64,000 bases of DNA from Pontiellaceae bacterium B12227 (GCA_029432775.1 JAROAZ010000003.1:206222-270221), one strand, 5' to 3'; numbered from the stretch's first letter, positions 8,670 to 17,911 are shown. Notes: a model not told the origin generated them from the letters alone. Translations and numbers: made by a program.

Positions 8670-8803
8670 AGGACGAACTTATTTACGTTCTCCTGTATAC
8701 GGAATGAAGCTGCAGGATTTTTTTCCTGCCTCTGGAAAGCCGGGTTTCAGACTTGATGGGGGCCGTGGACGCTCGTAAGTTATCGCGAAACAAAGGAAAC
8801 GAT

Positions 8804-9412
8804 ATGGAACAGGCGCGGACATCGCACATCGAACGGAACACGAAAGAAACCCAGATTGACCTTACGCTGAATGTTGACGGGAAGGCGAATTATGAAAATT
8901 CGACCGGCGTTCCGTTTTTTGACCATATGCTTGACCTGCTGGCCAAGCATGCGCTGTTTGATCTGAAGGTCAAGGCCACCGGCGATATTGATGTGGATTA
9001 TCATCATCTGGTTGAGGATGTGGGAATCGTTCTCGGCGAAGCGCTGAATGAAGCGCTGGGCGACCGGAAAGGAATTAACCGCTATGGATTCTGGGTGCTT
9101 CCGATGGATGAAGCGCAGGCGCAGGCAGAGGTCTGTCTCGATCTGGGCGGGCGGCCATTCTTTGTTTATAAGATGGAACATGAGCAGAAATATATCCGCG
9201 ATTTCGACGTCATCATTATCAAACATTTCTGGCGCTCGTTCTGCGATTCGGCAAAAATGAACCTGCATATTGAGCTGAAGTTCGGCGAGGATCTGCACCA
9301 TTGCATCGAAGCCATCTTCAAGGCTGTGGCCCGCGCGCTGCGTGTGGCATGCGATTCCGATCCGCGGGCGCTGGATCTGTTGCCTTCCAGTAAGGGGCGT
9401 ATCGGCGCATAA
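8804..9412 (+). CDS. hisB: Imidazoleglycerol-phosphate dehydratase
   Basis: Dehydrates imidazoleglycerol phosphate to imidazoleacetol phosphate in histidine synthesis, using two manganese ions. The 202-residue monofunctional enzyme has the expected HIERNTKET start, [47 protein letters not shown] and the C-terminal SSKGRIGA. Duplicated His/Glu metal ligands are present. The start at 8804 has an AAAGGAAA site. No HAD phosphatase domain is fused, unlike E. coli HisB. A permease gene begins four bases downstream, and hisH lies 2.3 kb away on the same strand with unrelated genes between. Confidence 0.95.
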   Translation: MEQARTSHIERNTKETQIDLTLNVDGKANYENSTGVPFFDHMLDLLAKHALFDLKVKATGDIDVDYHHLVEDVGIVLGEALNEALGDRKGINRYGFWVLPMDEAQAQAEVCLDLGGRPFFVYKMEHEQKYIRDFDVIIIKHFWRSFCDSAKMNLHIELKFGEDLHHCIEAIFKAVARALRVACDSDPRALDLLPSSKGRIGA

Positions 9413-9415
9413 ACC

Positions 9416-10204
9416 ATGGAATTTTTAGCCGCGTACTCGTTTCCTGATCTGTTCTGGATCGGGCTGAGTCTTTTTCTGATCGGTATGAGCAAGGGTGGTT
9501 TCCCGGTGGGTGCCATTGCGTTGCCGGTTCTCATTCTTGTATGGCCGTCGCAGGCCCATGCCGCCCGTTCGGCGGTGGGCTTTATGTTGCCGATGCTTTG
9601 TCTGATGGATGTCATCGCGCTGTGTTTCTATTGGAAGCATGTGAAGTGGGGGCGGTTGATCTATCTGATTCCGGCGACCATTCTCGGAGTGGTTGTGGCA
9701 AGTTATCTGTTCGTATCGGACTCCGCCATGATCTCAGTTTCAGACAAAGCACTGAAGTTGCTGATCGGCTTGCTCGGCATTGTTTTTGTGGTCTACTTTG
9801 CGGCGAAGAAATGGATTCTGCGCCACATCCATGCTTCACAGCCCGGCTGGGGGAAGGGGACCGTGTTCGGTTTCGGCGCCGGCGTTACTTCCACGTTGGC
9901 GCATGCGGCCGGGCCGGTGATGCAGATGTATCTGCTGCCGCAGCAGCTCGATAAGAAAAGCTTTGCGGGAACCAGTTGTGCCTTTTTCTGGATGCTGAAC
10001 CTGATCAAACTGATTCCTTTTGCCATGCTGGGACGTATCCAGCCGGATAACCTGAAACTGGGCGCGGTTCTGCTTCCTGTGATTCCGTTGGGCGTGGGCC
10101 TCGGCTGGTGGCTGACCCATAAAACGGAGCAGAAGCACTATACGATCCTGATATATGGTGTGCTATTGATCACTTCAGTGACCCTGATCCTCAAGGCTCT
10201 CTGA
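9416..10204 (+). CDS. TauE/SafE-family membrane permease
   Basis: A 262-residue integral membrane protein with about eight hydrophobic segments and the two-repeat layout of TauE/SafE permeases. These are linked to export of sulfite, sulfonates or other organosulfur anions. Family-like segments include LFLIGMSKGGFPVGAIALPVL at the start and FGFGAGVTSTLAHAAGPVM at the start of the second half (around residues 142-160), each containing the conserved Gly/Pro-rich turn. It starts four bases after hisB and is presumably co-transcribed. The pairing with histidine synthesis has no obvious meaning, and its substrate cannot be told. Confidence 0.85.
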   Translation: MEFLAAYSFPDLFWIGLSLFLIGMSKGGFPVGAIALPVLILVWPSQAHAARSAVGFMLPMLCLMDVIALCFYWKHVKWGRLIYLIPATILGVVVASYLFVSDSAMISVSDKALKLLIGLLGIVFVVYFAAKKWILRHIHASQPGWGKGTVFGFGAGVTSTLAHAAGPVMQMYLLPQQLDKKSFAGTSCAFFWMLNLIKLIPFAMLGRIQPDNLKLGAVLLPVIPLGVGLGWWLTHKTEQKHYTILIYGVLLITSVTLILKAL

Positions 10205-10205
10205 C

Positions 10206-11180
10206 TCATTCCTGCCCGCGCAGGAGCTGTCCCGCCATTTGGAATTGAGCCAGCTGCATATCCGTGGTGGCCTGCAGGCTGGCCTCGAAAGCGGCGAACT
10301 GTTCCGCTGAAAGGATGTTCCGGGCGGCGTCAAAGATCTGTTTGTTCAGGCGGGATACATCCTCCGTGTGTTTCTGCATATTGTCTTCAGAAAAGCGTTC
10401 GGCACTGACATCGTTCTTATCTTGATCGTGCAGATCAGTGGTCCAGTCAAAGTCCTCTCTTTCCTGATGCATCATATCAAGGAGTCCCCGATAGGATTCA
10501 TCAGAGAGGGGCTGTTCAATCGCGGCGAGTTGCTGGTCCATCTGTGAAAGGGCCATGCGTTCGGTCATCGTTTTTTCGTAGAACTCGAACTCTTCATAAT
10601 CTTCGGGGCTGTTCAGGAACGTTTTCATCTGTTCCTTCATTTCGACATTCACCTCTTTGAGATGGGCAGCCATTTCCTGTTTTTTTTCCGGCGAGAGCTG
10701 TCCGGACATCAGCTTCATCCCGAAGTCCACGTTTTCCATCTGCCGGTACATGAGCAGATCCATGAAATACCTGGTTTCATCATCGTTGAGATTCAGGTAG
10801 TCCATCATGTCGGCATAAAGGGCACCCATGGTTCCCCGCTGGCTGGCCTCGATAACCTTGTTCATGGTGGGGTTGTCGCGCATGTTGGCGATCGACGACA
10901 TGATGCGCTGTTGGTTCTGTAGGGTATTTTCAACAATGGCGGCATTGACCTCATTCGTCTCAATGGCTTCGTCCTCAGCTTGGACATACGCCTTTTGCCG
11001 GGGCTGGACTGCGGAGATTTTTTGCGGCTCTTTCGTCGGGGCAGCCACGGCCGGAGGCGCCTCTGCAACGGCCTTCAGTTGCTGTTTCAGCCGATCGATT
11101 TCGCGGTTTGCATTCAGGAGCATGAAGGCCAGCACGGCACAGACTAGAATGATCGCGATGGTCGGCAGTTGTTTCTTCAT
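10206..11180 (-). CDS. Membrane-anchored helical protein, unknown function
   Basis: A 324-residue protein with an N-terminal hydrophobic anchor (residues 7-22) followed by a short coiled coil (NREIDRLKQQLKAV), an Ala/Pro-rich linker, and a Met-, Glu- and Gln-rich helical body. Segments such as LNLNDDETRYFMDLLMYRQM and ILSAEQFAAFEASL are reminiscent of Spy/CpxP-like periplasmic helical repeats, but this is only a resemblance. The ATG has GGGGAG seven bases upstream. Its stop codon faces the TauE-type gene with one base between, so the two transcripts converge. Probably periplasmic, tethered to the inner membrane. Confidence 0.65.
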   Translation of the reverse strand: MKKQLPTIAIILVCAVLAFMLLNANREIDRLKQQLKAVAEAPPAVAAPTKEPQKISAVQPRQKAYVQAEDEAIETNEVNAAIVENTLQNQQRIMSSIANMRDNPTMNKVIEASQRGTMGALYADMMDYLNLNDDETRYFMDLLMYRQMENVDFGMKLMSGQLSPEKKQEMAAHLKEVNVEMKEQMKTFLNSPEDYEEFEFYEKTMTERMALSQMDQQLAAIEQPLSDESYRGLLDMMHQEREDFDWTTDLHDQDKNDVSAERFSEDNMQKHTEDVSRLNKQIFDAARNILSAEQFAAFEASLQATTDMQLAQFQMAGQLLRGQE

Positions 11181-11275
11181 GTTGTACTCCCCGTTGGTGA
11201 GGGTGAAAGCTTTAGCACGTTACTCGGAGAGAGATAATTATAACTTTCCCAACCGTTTATAAAGCATACGGTGAA

Positions 11276-11494
11276 TCAGATGTTATATTTCTCAAATAAT
11301 TCTTTTCTGACCGGGCAGGTACAGATGAAACAGCTGCCGAAGGGTTGCTGATAGGAGCATCCGCCCAGGCAGCGTGTTGAGCAAAACAGTATGGTGCCGC
11401 CAACGGTTCCCGTCACTGTGCAATGCGATGACATGCCCGTTTGAAGGCATCGGGACTTATTTTTGCACTCTGGGGCTTTGGCTTCTATTTCCAT
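11276..11494 (-). CDS. Small cysteine-rich protein
   Basis: A 72-residue protein with ten cysteines, in spacings such as CKNKSRC, FCSTRCLGGC and CFICTCP. This suggests a metal-binding or iron-sulfur-like fold. An AGGAT site precedes the ATG at a short distance. No signal peptide is seen. It stands alone between a minus-strand helical protein gene and the divergent hisH. The cysteine density and a plausible ribosome-binding site support a real gene, but I know no family for it. Confidence 0.55.
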   Translation of the reverse strand: MEIEAKAPECKNKSRCLQTGMSSHCTVTGTVGGTILFCSTRCLGGCSYQQPFGSCFICTCPVRKELFEKYNI

Positions 11495-11671
11495 ATAATC
11501 CTATCTCGATTATCAGGATGAAGACTAGAGGGTGTCTACTGTCTGGACGACTTATTTTTTCTAGCATTATGTACTAGACGCTTTTGCGGTGGGTTTTATG
11601 AATTCCTCTCGTTTTTAGATTCCTTTGATACGTGGGGTGGATACACTGTTCGCTCAATTAAAGGACAAGGT

Positions 11672-12292
11672 ATGATCGGCATAATTGATTACGGAATGGG
11701 AAATCTCGGAAGTGTAACCAACGCATTCCGATTTTTGGAACTGGATGCAAAGATTGTCTCCCGGAAACAGGAGATGGATGACTGCCGCGCACTCATTCTT
11801 CCTGGAGTCGGAGCCTTCGGCGACTGCATGGCCCATTTGGTGGAGCATGATTTCGTAGACGCCATTACCGGCTGGGTCGATGCCGGCAAGCCATTGATGG
11901 GCATCTGCCTCGGGCTTCAGGCGCTGTTCCAGAGCTCGGAAGAATCGCCGGATGTTTCAGGCCTTAGAATCTTTGACGGGACGGTGAAAAAATTCGATCT
12001 TCCCAAAGAGCTGAAGGTGCCGCAGATCGGTTGGAACCGCATGCGCGAGGTTAAACCTGACTGCCCCATGTTTGACGGCATTGAGGATGAATCCTTTTTC
12101 TATCTGGTTCACTCCTTCTATGTCTGCCCGTCTGATGAGGGCATTGTGGCAGGGCGTACGGAATACGGCATTGATTACTGCACAGCGGTCTGGAAAGACA
12201 ATGTCTTTGCAACGCAGTTTCATCCGGAAAAATCGCAGGCGGCCGGATTGCGGCTGTTGCGGAATTTCCAAACCTGGGCCGATTCCCAATAA
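11672..12292 (+). CDS. hisH: Imidazole glycerol phosphate synthase, glutaminase subunit
   Basis: Class I glutamine amidotransferase that hydrolyses glutamine and channels ammonia to HisF in histidine synthesis. The 206 residues start MIGIIDYGMGNLGSV, the HisH signature. They carry the nucleophile Cys79 in GICLGLQ, His184 and Glu186 in FHPEKS, and the glycine-rich PGVGAFG oxyanion loop. The ATG follows AAGGACAAGG. hisF is not in the window, so the his genes here are scattered. Two one-mismatch members of the 15-bp palindrome family lie inside (11726, 11927). Confidence 0.95.
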   Translation: MIGIIDYGMGNLGSVTNAFRFLELDAKIVSRKQEMDDCRALILPGVGAFGDCMAHLVEHDFVDAITGWVDAGKPLMGICLGLQALFQSSEESPDVSGLRIFDGTVKKFDLPKELKVPQIGWNRMREVKPDCPMFDGIEDESFFYLVHSFYVCPSDEGIVAGRTEYGIDYCTAVWKDNVFATQFHPEKSQAAGLRLLRNFQTWADSQ

Positions 12293-12385
12293 GGCCGATG
12301 GAAACGAATTAAATTGTAATCATTTTAAACGTGTTGCCGGTTTTTTAAGTGCTAATCTTAATTTATCTATACCAAAGGGTAAACT

Positions 12386-13849
12386 ATGAGCTTAAAGCAG
12401 AAAATCCTGGGAATCATTTTTGCAGCCTCTGTGGCTTCGGCTGTCATTACGGGAGCATTGCTGATCTTTGTTCTCCGACTGATGGGTTTGCTGGGTGATG
12501 ATGCAACATCGGTTCCCATCATTTGTGCAACCGTCGTTTACATGGTCAGCGGACTTTTCGTTTTAGTTCTGCTGAATATCCTGCTCAGTAAAAATGTGAT
12601 TATGCCGGCGGTGGAGCGTGAGATGCTCGACAACGAGCGGGAAATGCTGAACGAACAGCTGCACCATTCGCAGAAAATGGAAGCGGTCGGCCGGCTGGCC
12701 GGCAGTATTGCGCATGACTTCAATAACCTGCTGACCATCATCGATGGATATTCCAGTCTGATTGTTGCCGACCCGAAAGGCGCAGAGACGGGGCAGAATG
12801 CTCAGGAAGTGATTGCGGCGGCCCGTAAGGCTTCGTTCATCACCCGGAAGCTGCTCAGTTTCAGCCAGAAGGAAAAAACAGAACCGGTTACGCTCGATCT
12901 CAACAGTACGTTGCAGGATACGGATAAAATGCTGACCCGGCTCATCGGCGAAAAAACAACGCTCGTCACCAAGCCGTATGATGACCCGATCTATGTCCGG
13001 GCCGACCCTGTTCAGATGGGGCAGGTGCTCATGAACCTCGCCGTTAACGCGCGCGATGCCATGCCGAACGGCGGCCGGATTACAATCCGCGTTGGCTGTC
13101 GAACCATTGCCCATGGCGAATGCCAGAAGCCCGATAGACTGAGCGAAGGGAAATATGCCGAAATTTCCGTTCACGATACCGGGCACGGTATTGATGAAGA
13201 GACGATCGATAAAATTTTCGAAGCCTTCTTCACCACCAAGGCTTCCGACAAAGGAACGGGACTGGGGCTTTCCATTGTTAAAAGCATCATGAAAGAAAAC
13301 GATGGGTTTATCGATGTTGCCAGCAAAGTCGGCAGTGGTACCACATTCCTGCTCTACCTCCCCGTCAGTGATTTGTCGGACGACACGTTCCACGAGCAGC
13401 ATAAGCTGAAGCTGGAAGAGGAGGAAATTCAGGAGCCGCTCAAAGTGGCCCGGAAACCGGAAACCACGGAATCCTCCTCCACATCTGCTCCGACGATTCT
13501 ACTGGTGGAAGACGACCCGATGATCCGCACGTTGGTTGCCCAGACCCTGGAAATGCAGCACTTTAATGTGGTGCTGGCGGAAGAGGGCTGGGAAGGAATC
13601 AAGGTTGCCCGCAACCATAAGGGCAAGATCGACCTGCTGTTTACCGATGTGGTCATGCCGGGGCTCGGCGGCGCCGAACTGGCCATTGCGGCCAAGGAAC
13701 TGTATCCGGAAATCAAAGTTCTCTTTATGTCGGGCTATTCCCGTTCACAGCTCGAAGAAGAGGGCATCCCTCCCGATGCCGCGGTGCTGGAAAAGCCCTT
13801 TACGCCCGACAAGGTGGTGGCAAAGGTCCGTCAGCTGCTGGCCGGTTAG
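12386..13849 (+). CDS. Hybrid sensor histidine kinase with C-terminal receiver
   Basis: A 487-residue membrane kinase. Two transmembrane helices (about 8-30 and 45-67) are followed directly by a dimerisation/phosphoacceptor helix with His110 in GSIAHDFNNLL. Then come the ATPase domain (NLAVNARDAMPNGG, DTGHGID, GTGLGLSIVKS) and a receiver domain from about residue 370 with phosphoacceptor Asp421 (LLFTDVVMPG) and Lys in LEKPFTP. There is almost no extracytoplasmic loop and no PAS domain, so it probably senses through the membrane or a partner. AAAGGG precedes the ATG. Its TAG overlaps the stop codon of the convergent batE gene. The output regulator is unknown. Confidence 0.9.
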   Translation: MSLKQKILGIIFAASVASAVITGALLIFVLRLMGLLGDDATSVPIICATVVYMVSGLFVLVLLNILLSKNVIMPAVEREMLDNEREMLNEQLHHSQKMEAVGRLAGSIAHDFNNLLTIIDGYSSLIVADPKGAETGQNAQEVIAAARKASFITRKLLSFSQKEKTEPVTLDLNSTLQDTDKMLTRLIGEKTTLVTKPYDDPIYVRADPVQMGQVLMNLAVNARDAMPNGGRITIRVGCRTIAHGECQKPDRLSEGKYAEISVHDTGHGIDEETIDKIFEAFFTTKASDKGTGLGLSIVKSIMKENDGFIDVASKVGSGTTFLLYLPVSDLSDDTFHEQHKLKLEEEEIQEPLKVARKPETTESSSTSAPTILLVEDDPMIRTLVAQTLEMQHFNVVLAEEGWEGIKVARNHKGKIDLLFTDVVMPGLGGAELAIAAKELYPEIKVLFMSGYSRSQLEEEGIPPDAAVLEKPFTPDKVVAKVRQLLAG

Positions 13850-14619
13850 AGCGCAACGCTTTCGGCCGCATTGGCCGGAATCCAGCAGGTCTGTCCGTCG
13901 GCCAGCCGAATGTGCCACCAGCTGCCGCGCTCTTCCAGGCATTGGAACTCGGTGCCCGAATGCAGCGGATCCAGAAATGCCGGGGCATACATGGTGCCGT
14001 CGCCCTTGCGCGCAACCATCTCTTTGGCGACAATCACGCCGGGTCGAGCACGGTGTTTCATGACGCTTTCCGTAATCAGCGAAGCCAGCAGCACAAGCGA
14101 GAGTGCACCGGTTGCCGCAAAAGTAATCCGCACTTCCTTCCGGGAGGAGCGCTCCATCCAGAACCACGAGCCCCACAGGACCAGCCAAAGCGCGGCAAAA
14201 AGCCACCATCTGAATGCGGTGGATGTGTTCAGGTGCCAGCCCAGCAGTTTATCGGCCAGCGGGTGCGGTTCCTTTGCCGGAATCAGATCGGTTCGCAGGT
14301 CCAGCGCAGTCTTGAGGTTGTGTTTCAGGTCCGCATTGTTCGGCATATACGTTTCCGCCCGGCGATAGTTCAGAATGGCGCGGCCCACATCGCCCGCCAT
14401 GAACCAGCTGTTTCCGAGTGTGTAGAAAAGCTGACCGTTGCGAATGCCCTCTTCCTCAACCAGGAATTCATACTGCTCGGCCGCCTGGGCATAGCCCGCA
14501 GAATTCGTAGCCGACCGGAATTTTGTATGGGCAATTTCCAGGGTCTGGGTTTGGTAATCTTTTCCAACCGCTGGAAGCGCGGCCAATGCAATGAATAGGA
14601 GGGTGACTCGAAAACTCAT
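13846..14619 (-). CDS. batE: BatE-like TPR and SH3-domain protein
   Basis: Last gene of the moxR-bat (aerotolerance) locus. The 257-residue protein has a cleavable signal peptide, a TPR-like region (AAEQYEFLVEEE, FYTLGNSWFMAGDVGRAILNYRRAE), two transmembrane helices around residues 135-190, and a C-terminal bacterial SH3-like domain (EFQCLEERGSWWHIRLADGQTCWIP). This combination matches BatE of Bacteroides and Leptospira loci. Its start overlaps the batD stop by four bases (ATGA). The bat system is associated with oxidative-stress tolerance and envelope integrity, but its biochemistry is not settled. A 15-bp palindrome is read as LPAVG at 14562. Confidence 0.8.
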   Translation of the reverse strand: MSFRVTLLFIALAALPAVGKDYQTQTLEIAHTKFRSATNSAGYAQAAEQYEFLVEEEGIRNGQLFYTLGNSWFMAGDVGRAILNYRRAETYMPNNADLKHNLKTALDLRTDLIPAKEPHPLADKLLGWHLNTSTAFRWWLFAALWLVLWGSWFWMERSSRKEVRITFAATGALSLVLLASLITESVMKHRARPGVIVAKEMVARKGDGTMYAPAFLDPLHSGTEFQCLEERGSWWHIRLADGQTCWIPANAAESVAL

Positions 14620-16421
14620 TTCAATTTCCTCTCAACAGTTTTAACAATGCGGGTTGCTTCGCGGACGATTTTGCGGGCCTCGCCTTTTTCATCGTAGCTG
14701 GTGGTAAAGCGGTAGGCCTCGCACAGCGCAAACAGGTGTTTGAGTTCTTCCAATGTCTGGAAGTCCGCTCCGGCCTCAATCAGTGCACCTTCGGCGTCGC
14801 GATAGGAAAGAGCGCCCGGAGTCAGGTGCAGCCGATCGCCGAGATAGGCGCGCAGCACCTGATCCAGATCTTCATAAATTTCGCTCTTCATTGAATGGGT
14901 GCAAATGTGAGCCGCATTCTTTTTGAACACCTTAAAGGCCCGGGCCGCCTGGGCGGTGCGGTGAATGTGGTGCTTCTTTTCTCCCAGCAGAGAAATCAAT
15001 GAAAAGCCGATGAACAGCAGGGGCGGCAGGAGCAGCAACAGCAATACGGCGAGCGGACTCGCCCAACCGAACAGCGGGCGCCGCTGCGGATGCAGCATAT
15101 CCGGATTTTCATAGTTGTGGCGGATACCCTCATCCACAGTACGCAGGCGGTTCTGATAGGTCGTTCCGCCAAACACCCCGATCTCTTCCGCCGGCGTTAC
15201 CGTGATGGGAATAGCGGCTGACTCAATGTTGACATACTGATTGGAAGCCGGATTAAAAAAGGCCAGCTGTATCGGCGGGATTTCGTTGTTGCCGGTGGAG
15301 AGGGGCCGAATGGTCTGGGTGTAGATTTTTGATTTACCTTCCCGCTGAGGCAGAGAGCGGTCGGACGGAATCTCAAACCGGTTCACCAGATAAGGCTGAT
15401 ACCGCAGCGGTTCAAAGAAGATATTCTCCATATAACCGGCGGCCGTAATTTTCACCGTCAATGTAATCGGTTCGCCCACGCGCACCTGCGTCGGTTCGGC
15501 CGAAACGGCAATGGAATAGTCGCCGACCATGCCGTTAAAGAGGTCGGGCCGGCCTTCGGTCGGCAGCGGTTTGACTTCAAGTTCAATCGGTTTGGATTCG
15601 GTGAAGATGCGGGTCCACTTATCGCCCGCCACATTCTGATCGAAGAACGTATTGTCGAAATAAGCCGGATACTGGAATGCCGAGCGGCGGGTCTTGCTGT
15701 TCACCACTTTTTCATTCTCGGCCGCGCAGAGGAGGGTGGCGGGGGAAATTACAATCTGACCACTCTTCTTGGGGATGAGCAGTTTGCTGAAGTTCAGCGC
15801 CTGGTGTTGGGTGCCTTCAACCTGATAACTTCTGCGGGTGGCCAGCACGCGTGTGCCGTGAACCGGAAGCCCGGTCGTCTGGGCACCCTTTTCTTTCTGC
15901 GGCTCGTAGAGTTCCAGAATCTGGAAACGGTCGTCGTTCAAAATCGGAAAGTGGAAGTCGACCGCTTTAATGGCGCCGAACTGATAGGTGCTGTCCCAGC
16001 TGGTAGTCAGCAGAACCGGTTCGCCCACATAGACCGACCGGGCTTCAACGGTCTGTTCCAGCTTCATCCGGTCGGAGCTTTGCGGTTTATTGGCTTTAAT
16101 GGAAACGGGCTTGGTATAGGCCTGACCGAAACGCAGCGCAGGCACCGAAAGGCTGCCCTCCTGTTTTGCCCGCAGCGCAAAACGGTAGAACCAGGTATTG
16201 GTTTCGCTGGTCTTCTGTCCGTTGATGATCGTGGTGGCGTTGAAGTCCGGCATCATTACTTTGGGCAAACCGGGTTGCTGGTCGGCTTTGACCACCACAT
16301 CCAGATTGAAGATCTGCCCGAGATACACATTGGTTTCCGATGCCGTCGCGACGGCATAGAAATTGGTTGAGGCCGAAGCTGTCCCAGTTACCAGTGCTAA
16401 TATTAAGAATAGCCTTTTCAT
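14616..16421 (-). CDS. batD: BatD-like oxygen-tolerance membrane protein
   Basis: A 601-residue BatD family protein. It has a signal peptide (MKRLFLILALVTGTASA), then repeated Ig-like beta domains with family phrases such as VYLGQIFNLDVVV, VYVGEPVLLTTSW and VRVGEPITLTVKITAAGYMENI. A C-terminal transmembrane helix (LAVLLLLLLPPLLFIGF) and a cytoplasmic helical tail follow. I start it at 16421, one base after the batC TAG, because the signal peptide begins there. A much longer upstream-extended frame would lie in batC and is highly basic nonsense. Likely partner of the BatA/BatB vWA proteins in the periplasm. Two palindromes of the TTCCA family are read as FQILE and FQTLE. Confidence 0.85.
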   Translation of the reverse strand: MKRLFLILALVTGTASASTNFYAVATASETNVYLGQIFNLDVVVKADQQPGLPKVMMPDFNATTIINGQKTSETNTWFYRFALRAKQEGSLSVPALRFGQAYTKPVSIKANKPQSSDRMKLEQTVEARSVYVGEPVLLTTSWDSTYQFGAIKAVDFHFPILNDDRFQILELYEPQKEKGAQTTGLPVHGTRVLATRRSYQVEGTQHQALNFSKLLIPKKSGQIVISPATLLCAAENEKVVNSKTRRSAFQYPAYFDNTFFDQNVAGDKWTRIFTESKPIELEVKPLPTEGRPDLFNGMVGDYSIAVSAEPTQVRVGEPITLTVKITAAGYMENIFFEPLRYQPYLVNRFEIPSDRSLPQREGKSKIYTQTIRPLSTGNNEIPPIQLAFFNPASNQYVNIESAAIPITVTPAEEIGVFGGTTYQNRLRTVDEGIRHNYENPDMLHPQRRPLFGWASPLAVLLLLLLPPLLFIGFSLISLLGEKKHHIHRTAQAARAFKVFKKNAAHICTHSMKSEIYEDLDQVLRAYLGDRLHLTPGALSYRDAEGALIEAGADFQTLEELKHLFALCEAYRFTTSYDEKGEARKIVREATRIVKTVERKLK

Positions 16422-16422
16422 T

Positions 16423-17526
16423 CTACCAATCCTTATCGACGGCTTTATATTCGCCGGCCTTTTTCTCTTTGCGGCGCTCCTGATTCCGGACCTCTTCCGC
16501 AAGGATGTCCATTTCGGTCTGGTTGGGAGGGGGCACGCCGCGGATCTCTTCGTATTCGGAGAAATCGCCGAACGGGTCGGCCTCCTCATACATATCGGCG
16601 TCTTCGTCCGACTCCTCATATTCCATGTCATAGTCTTCGTAGTCTTCCGACTCCTCGTCGGATTCGCCGTCCTGCTGGTTCGGATCTTCCGGCGCCGAGC
16701 CCAGTGCGGCAATCAGCTCGGCCAGGGCCGTCGGCTGATCCGGAACGAGCATGGCATCCGCTGCTTTAACCGTATGTTCCCAGGTCTCTTTCAGCGGGCC
16801 CGGAACGGCCGTGCCGTCGGGTAGCGGAATATCGGTATGCAGGCCCGATTGTTCCATCACAACCGCCAGTGCCCGTGTTTCTTTTTCCAGTGCCTGCTGC
16901 GGCGCGCCGGTATCGTTCAGTTCCAACAGCTTCGTCTGCCGCTCAATAAACTCCTGCAGTTTTTCACGGATATAGGTGATGAGCTCGTTCTGCTGCTGCT
17001 CTTCCTCTTCCTTCTGACGGATCTCCTCCTCAATGCTGGCTGCAATCCGCTGTGTCATTTCCAGATTATAAGCTGCATTAGCAAATTCTGCATCGTAATC
17101 GAGCGCCATGCGGTAGAACCAGGTGGCCTGCATGCAATAGCCCGCCGCCGCCTGGGGATCTGTTTCGCGGATAGCCTCGCCGGTCTTCACCATGCAGTTG
17201 CCGATGTTATACCAGCTACGGCTGCGCATGGAGTCGGTCTCCGCCATCGACGCGGCATATTCATACGATGCGGCGGCTTCTTCAAAGACGCCTAACCGGT
17301 ATTGAGCCGTTGCCAGGTTATAATAAATGCCGGCCTCTTCCGGCGCGTCGGCAACCGCTTCGTGATACGCATCAATCGCCTCTTCATACCGTTCTGCTGC
17401 CAGTGCCTTATTGCCCGCCTTGAACAATTTGGCAGGATTCCCTCGAGCAGGAATCAGGCATGCGAGAACCACTCCAATCAGGACTGATTTTTTTGACAGG
17501 ATTACAGGATGGACAGGATTGATCAT
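16423..17526 (-). CDS. batC: BatC-like TPR protein with acidic tail
   Basis: A 367-residue protein with an N-terminal signal or anchor (VLIGVVLACLIPARG), about three TPR motifs (residues 30-165, for example YYNLATAQYRLGVFEEAAASYEYA), a Gln/Glu-rich coiled coil, and a very acidic stretch near 285-335. It probably forms a periplasmic scaffold with BatB and BatE. The first residues MINPVHPVILSKK are encoded by a repeat arm (17491-17520), so the present start seems to have been supplied by the inserted element. A GTG within VLIGVV could be the ancestral start. Its ATG lies four bases after the stop of the GxxExxY gene, whose 3' end provides an AAGGGGA site. Confidence 0.8.
   Translation of the reverse strand: MINPVHPVILSKKSVLIGVVLACLIPARGNPAKLFKAGNKALAAERYEEAIDAYHEAVADAPEEAGIYYNLATAQYRLGVFEEAAASYEYAASMAETDSMRSRSWYNIGNCMVKTGEAIRETDPQAAAGYCMQATWFYRMALDYDAEFANAAYNLEMTQRIAASIEEEIRQKEEEEQQQNELITYIREKLQEFIERQTKLLELNDTGAPQQALEKETRALAVVMEQSGLHTDIPLPDGTAVPGPLKETWEHTVKAADAMLVPDQPTALAELIAALGSAPEDPNQQDGESDEESEDYEDYDMEYEESDEDADMYEEADPFGDFSEYEEIRGVPPPNQTEMDILAEEVRNQERRKEKKAGEYKAVDKDW
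17491..17520. repeat. Right-hand arm of split palindrome flanking the GxxExxY gene
   Basis: Thirty bases with an 8-9 base period (GACAGGATT, ACAGGATG, GACAGGATT). They are matched in inverted orientation by 17958-17987 at 29 of 30 positions. The arm lies inside the batC coding sequence and encodes its NPVHPVILSK segment. Only the GxxExxY nuclease gene and its immediate flanks lie between the two arms. Confidence 0.9.
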
Positions 17527-17530
17527 CTTG

Positions 17531-17911
17531 TTAATCAGATCCCCTTAAGTTGCGTACTTTTCGTTTAATTTCTACCTTTGACTCGGAGAAGTTCAAAATT
17601 AATCCGACCTCCATTCCGGTGGCAGTCAAATAATTGACTAGTTGGACTTCATGGGCGTTAACGATTTGGCGCACCGACTTCAGATCGAGTATTACAGAGC
17701 CTTCAACCATGATATCGGCGATGAATTCACCAACATTTTCTCCGTCATAAAGAACGCTGACCGGAACCTGTGATTCCGCTTGGAGTCCTGCTTTTTTCAA
17801 TTCGATCAACAGGCATTTTTCATATACCGATTCCAGATATCCGTATCCCATTGCGTTATACACCTTATAGGCGTATCCAATGATATTCTCTGTCAGTTCT
17901 TCATGTTTCAT
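17531..17911 (-). CDS. GxxExxY-family PD-(D/E)XK nuclease-like protein
   Basis: A 126-residue GxxExxY protein: Gly24-Tyr-Leu-Glu27 with the trailing SVYE gives the family motif. Asp66 and the DLK at 76-78 match the D...(D/E)xK nuclease core, and HEVQLVNYL follows with Gln90, as in the family. Whether members cut DNA is not established as far as I know. The gene sits within a bat operon on the same strand, between the two arms of a 30-bp inverted repeat. Its stop is four bases from the batC ATG, and its start has an AAGGTGG site. This arrangement suggests a cassette inserted without breaking the operon, with translation of batC now depending on it. Confidence 0.9.
   Translation of the reverse strand: MKHEELTENIIGYAYKVYNAMGYGYLESVYEKCLLIELKKAGLQAESQVPVSVLYDGENVGEFIADIMVEGSVILDLKSVRQIVNAHEVQLVNYLTATGMEVGLILNFSESKVEIKRKVRNLRGSD

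Noticed and set aside
8712..8729. GCAGGA-TTTTTT-TCCTGC hairpin before hisB as a terminator
   Set aside because: The Ts are in the loop and no T-tract follows the stem, so it is not a standard intrinsic terminator.
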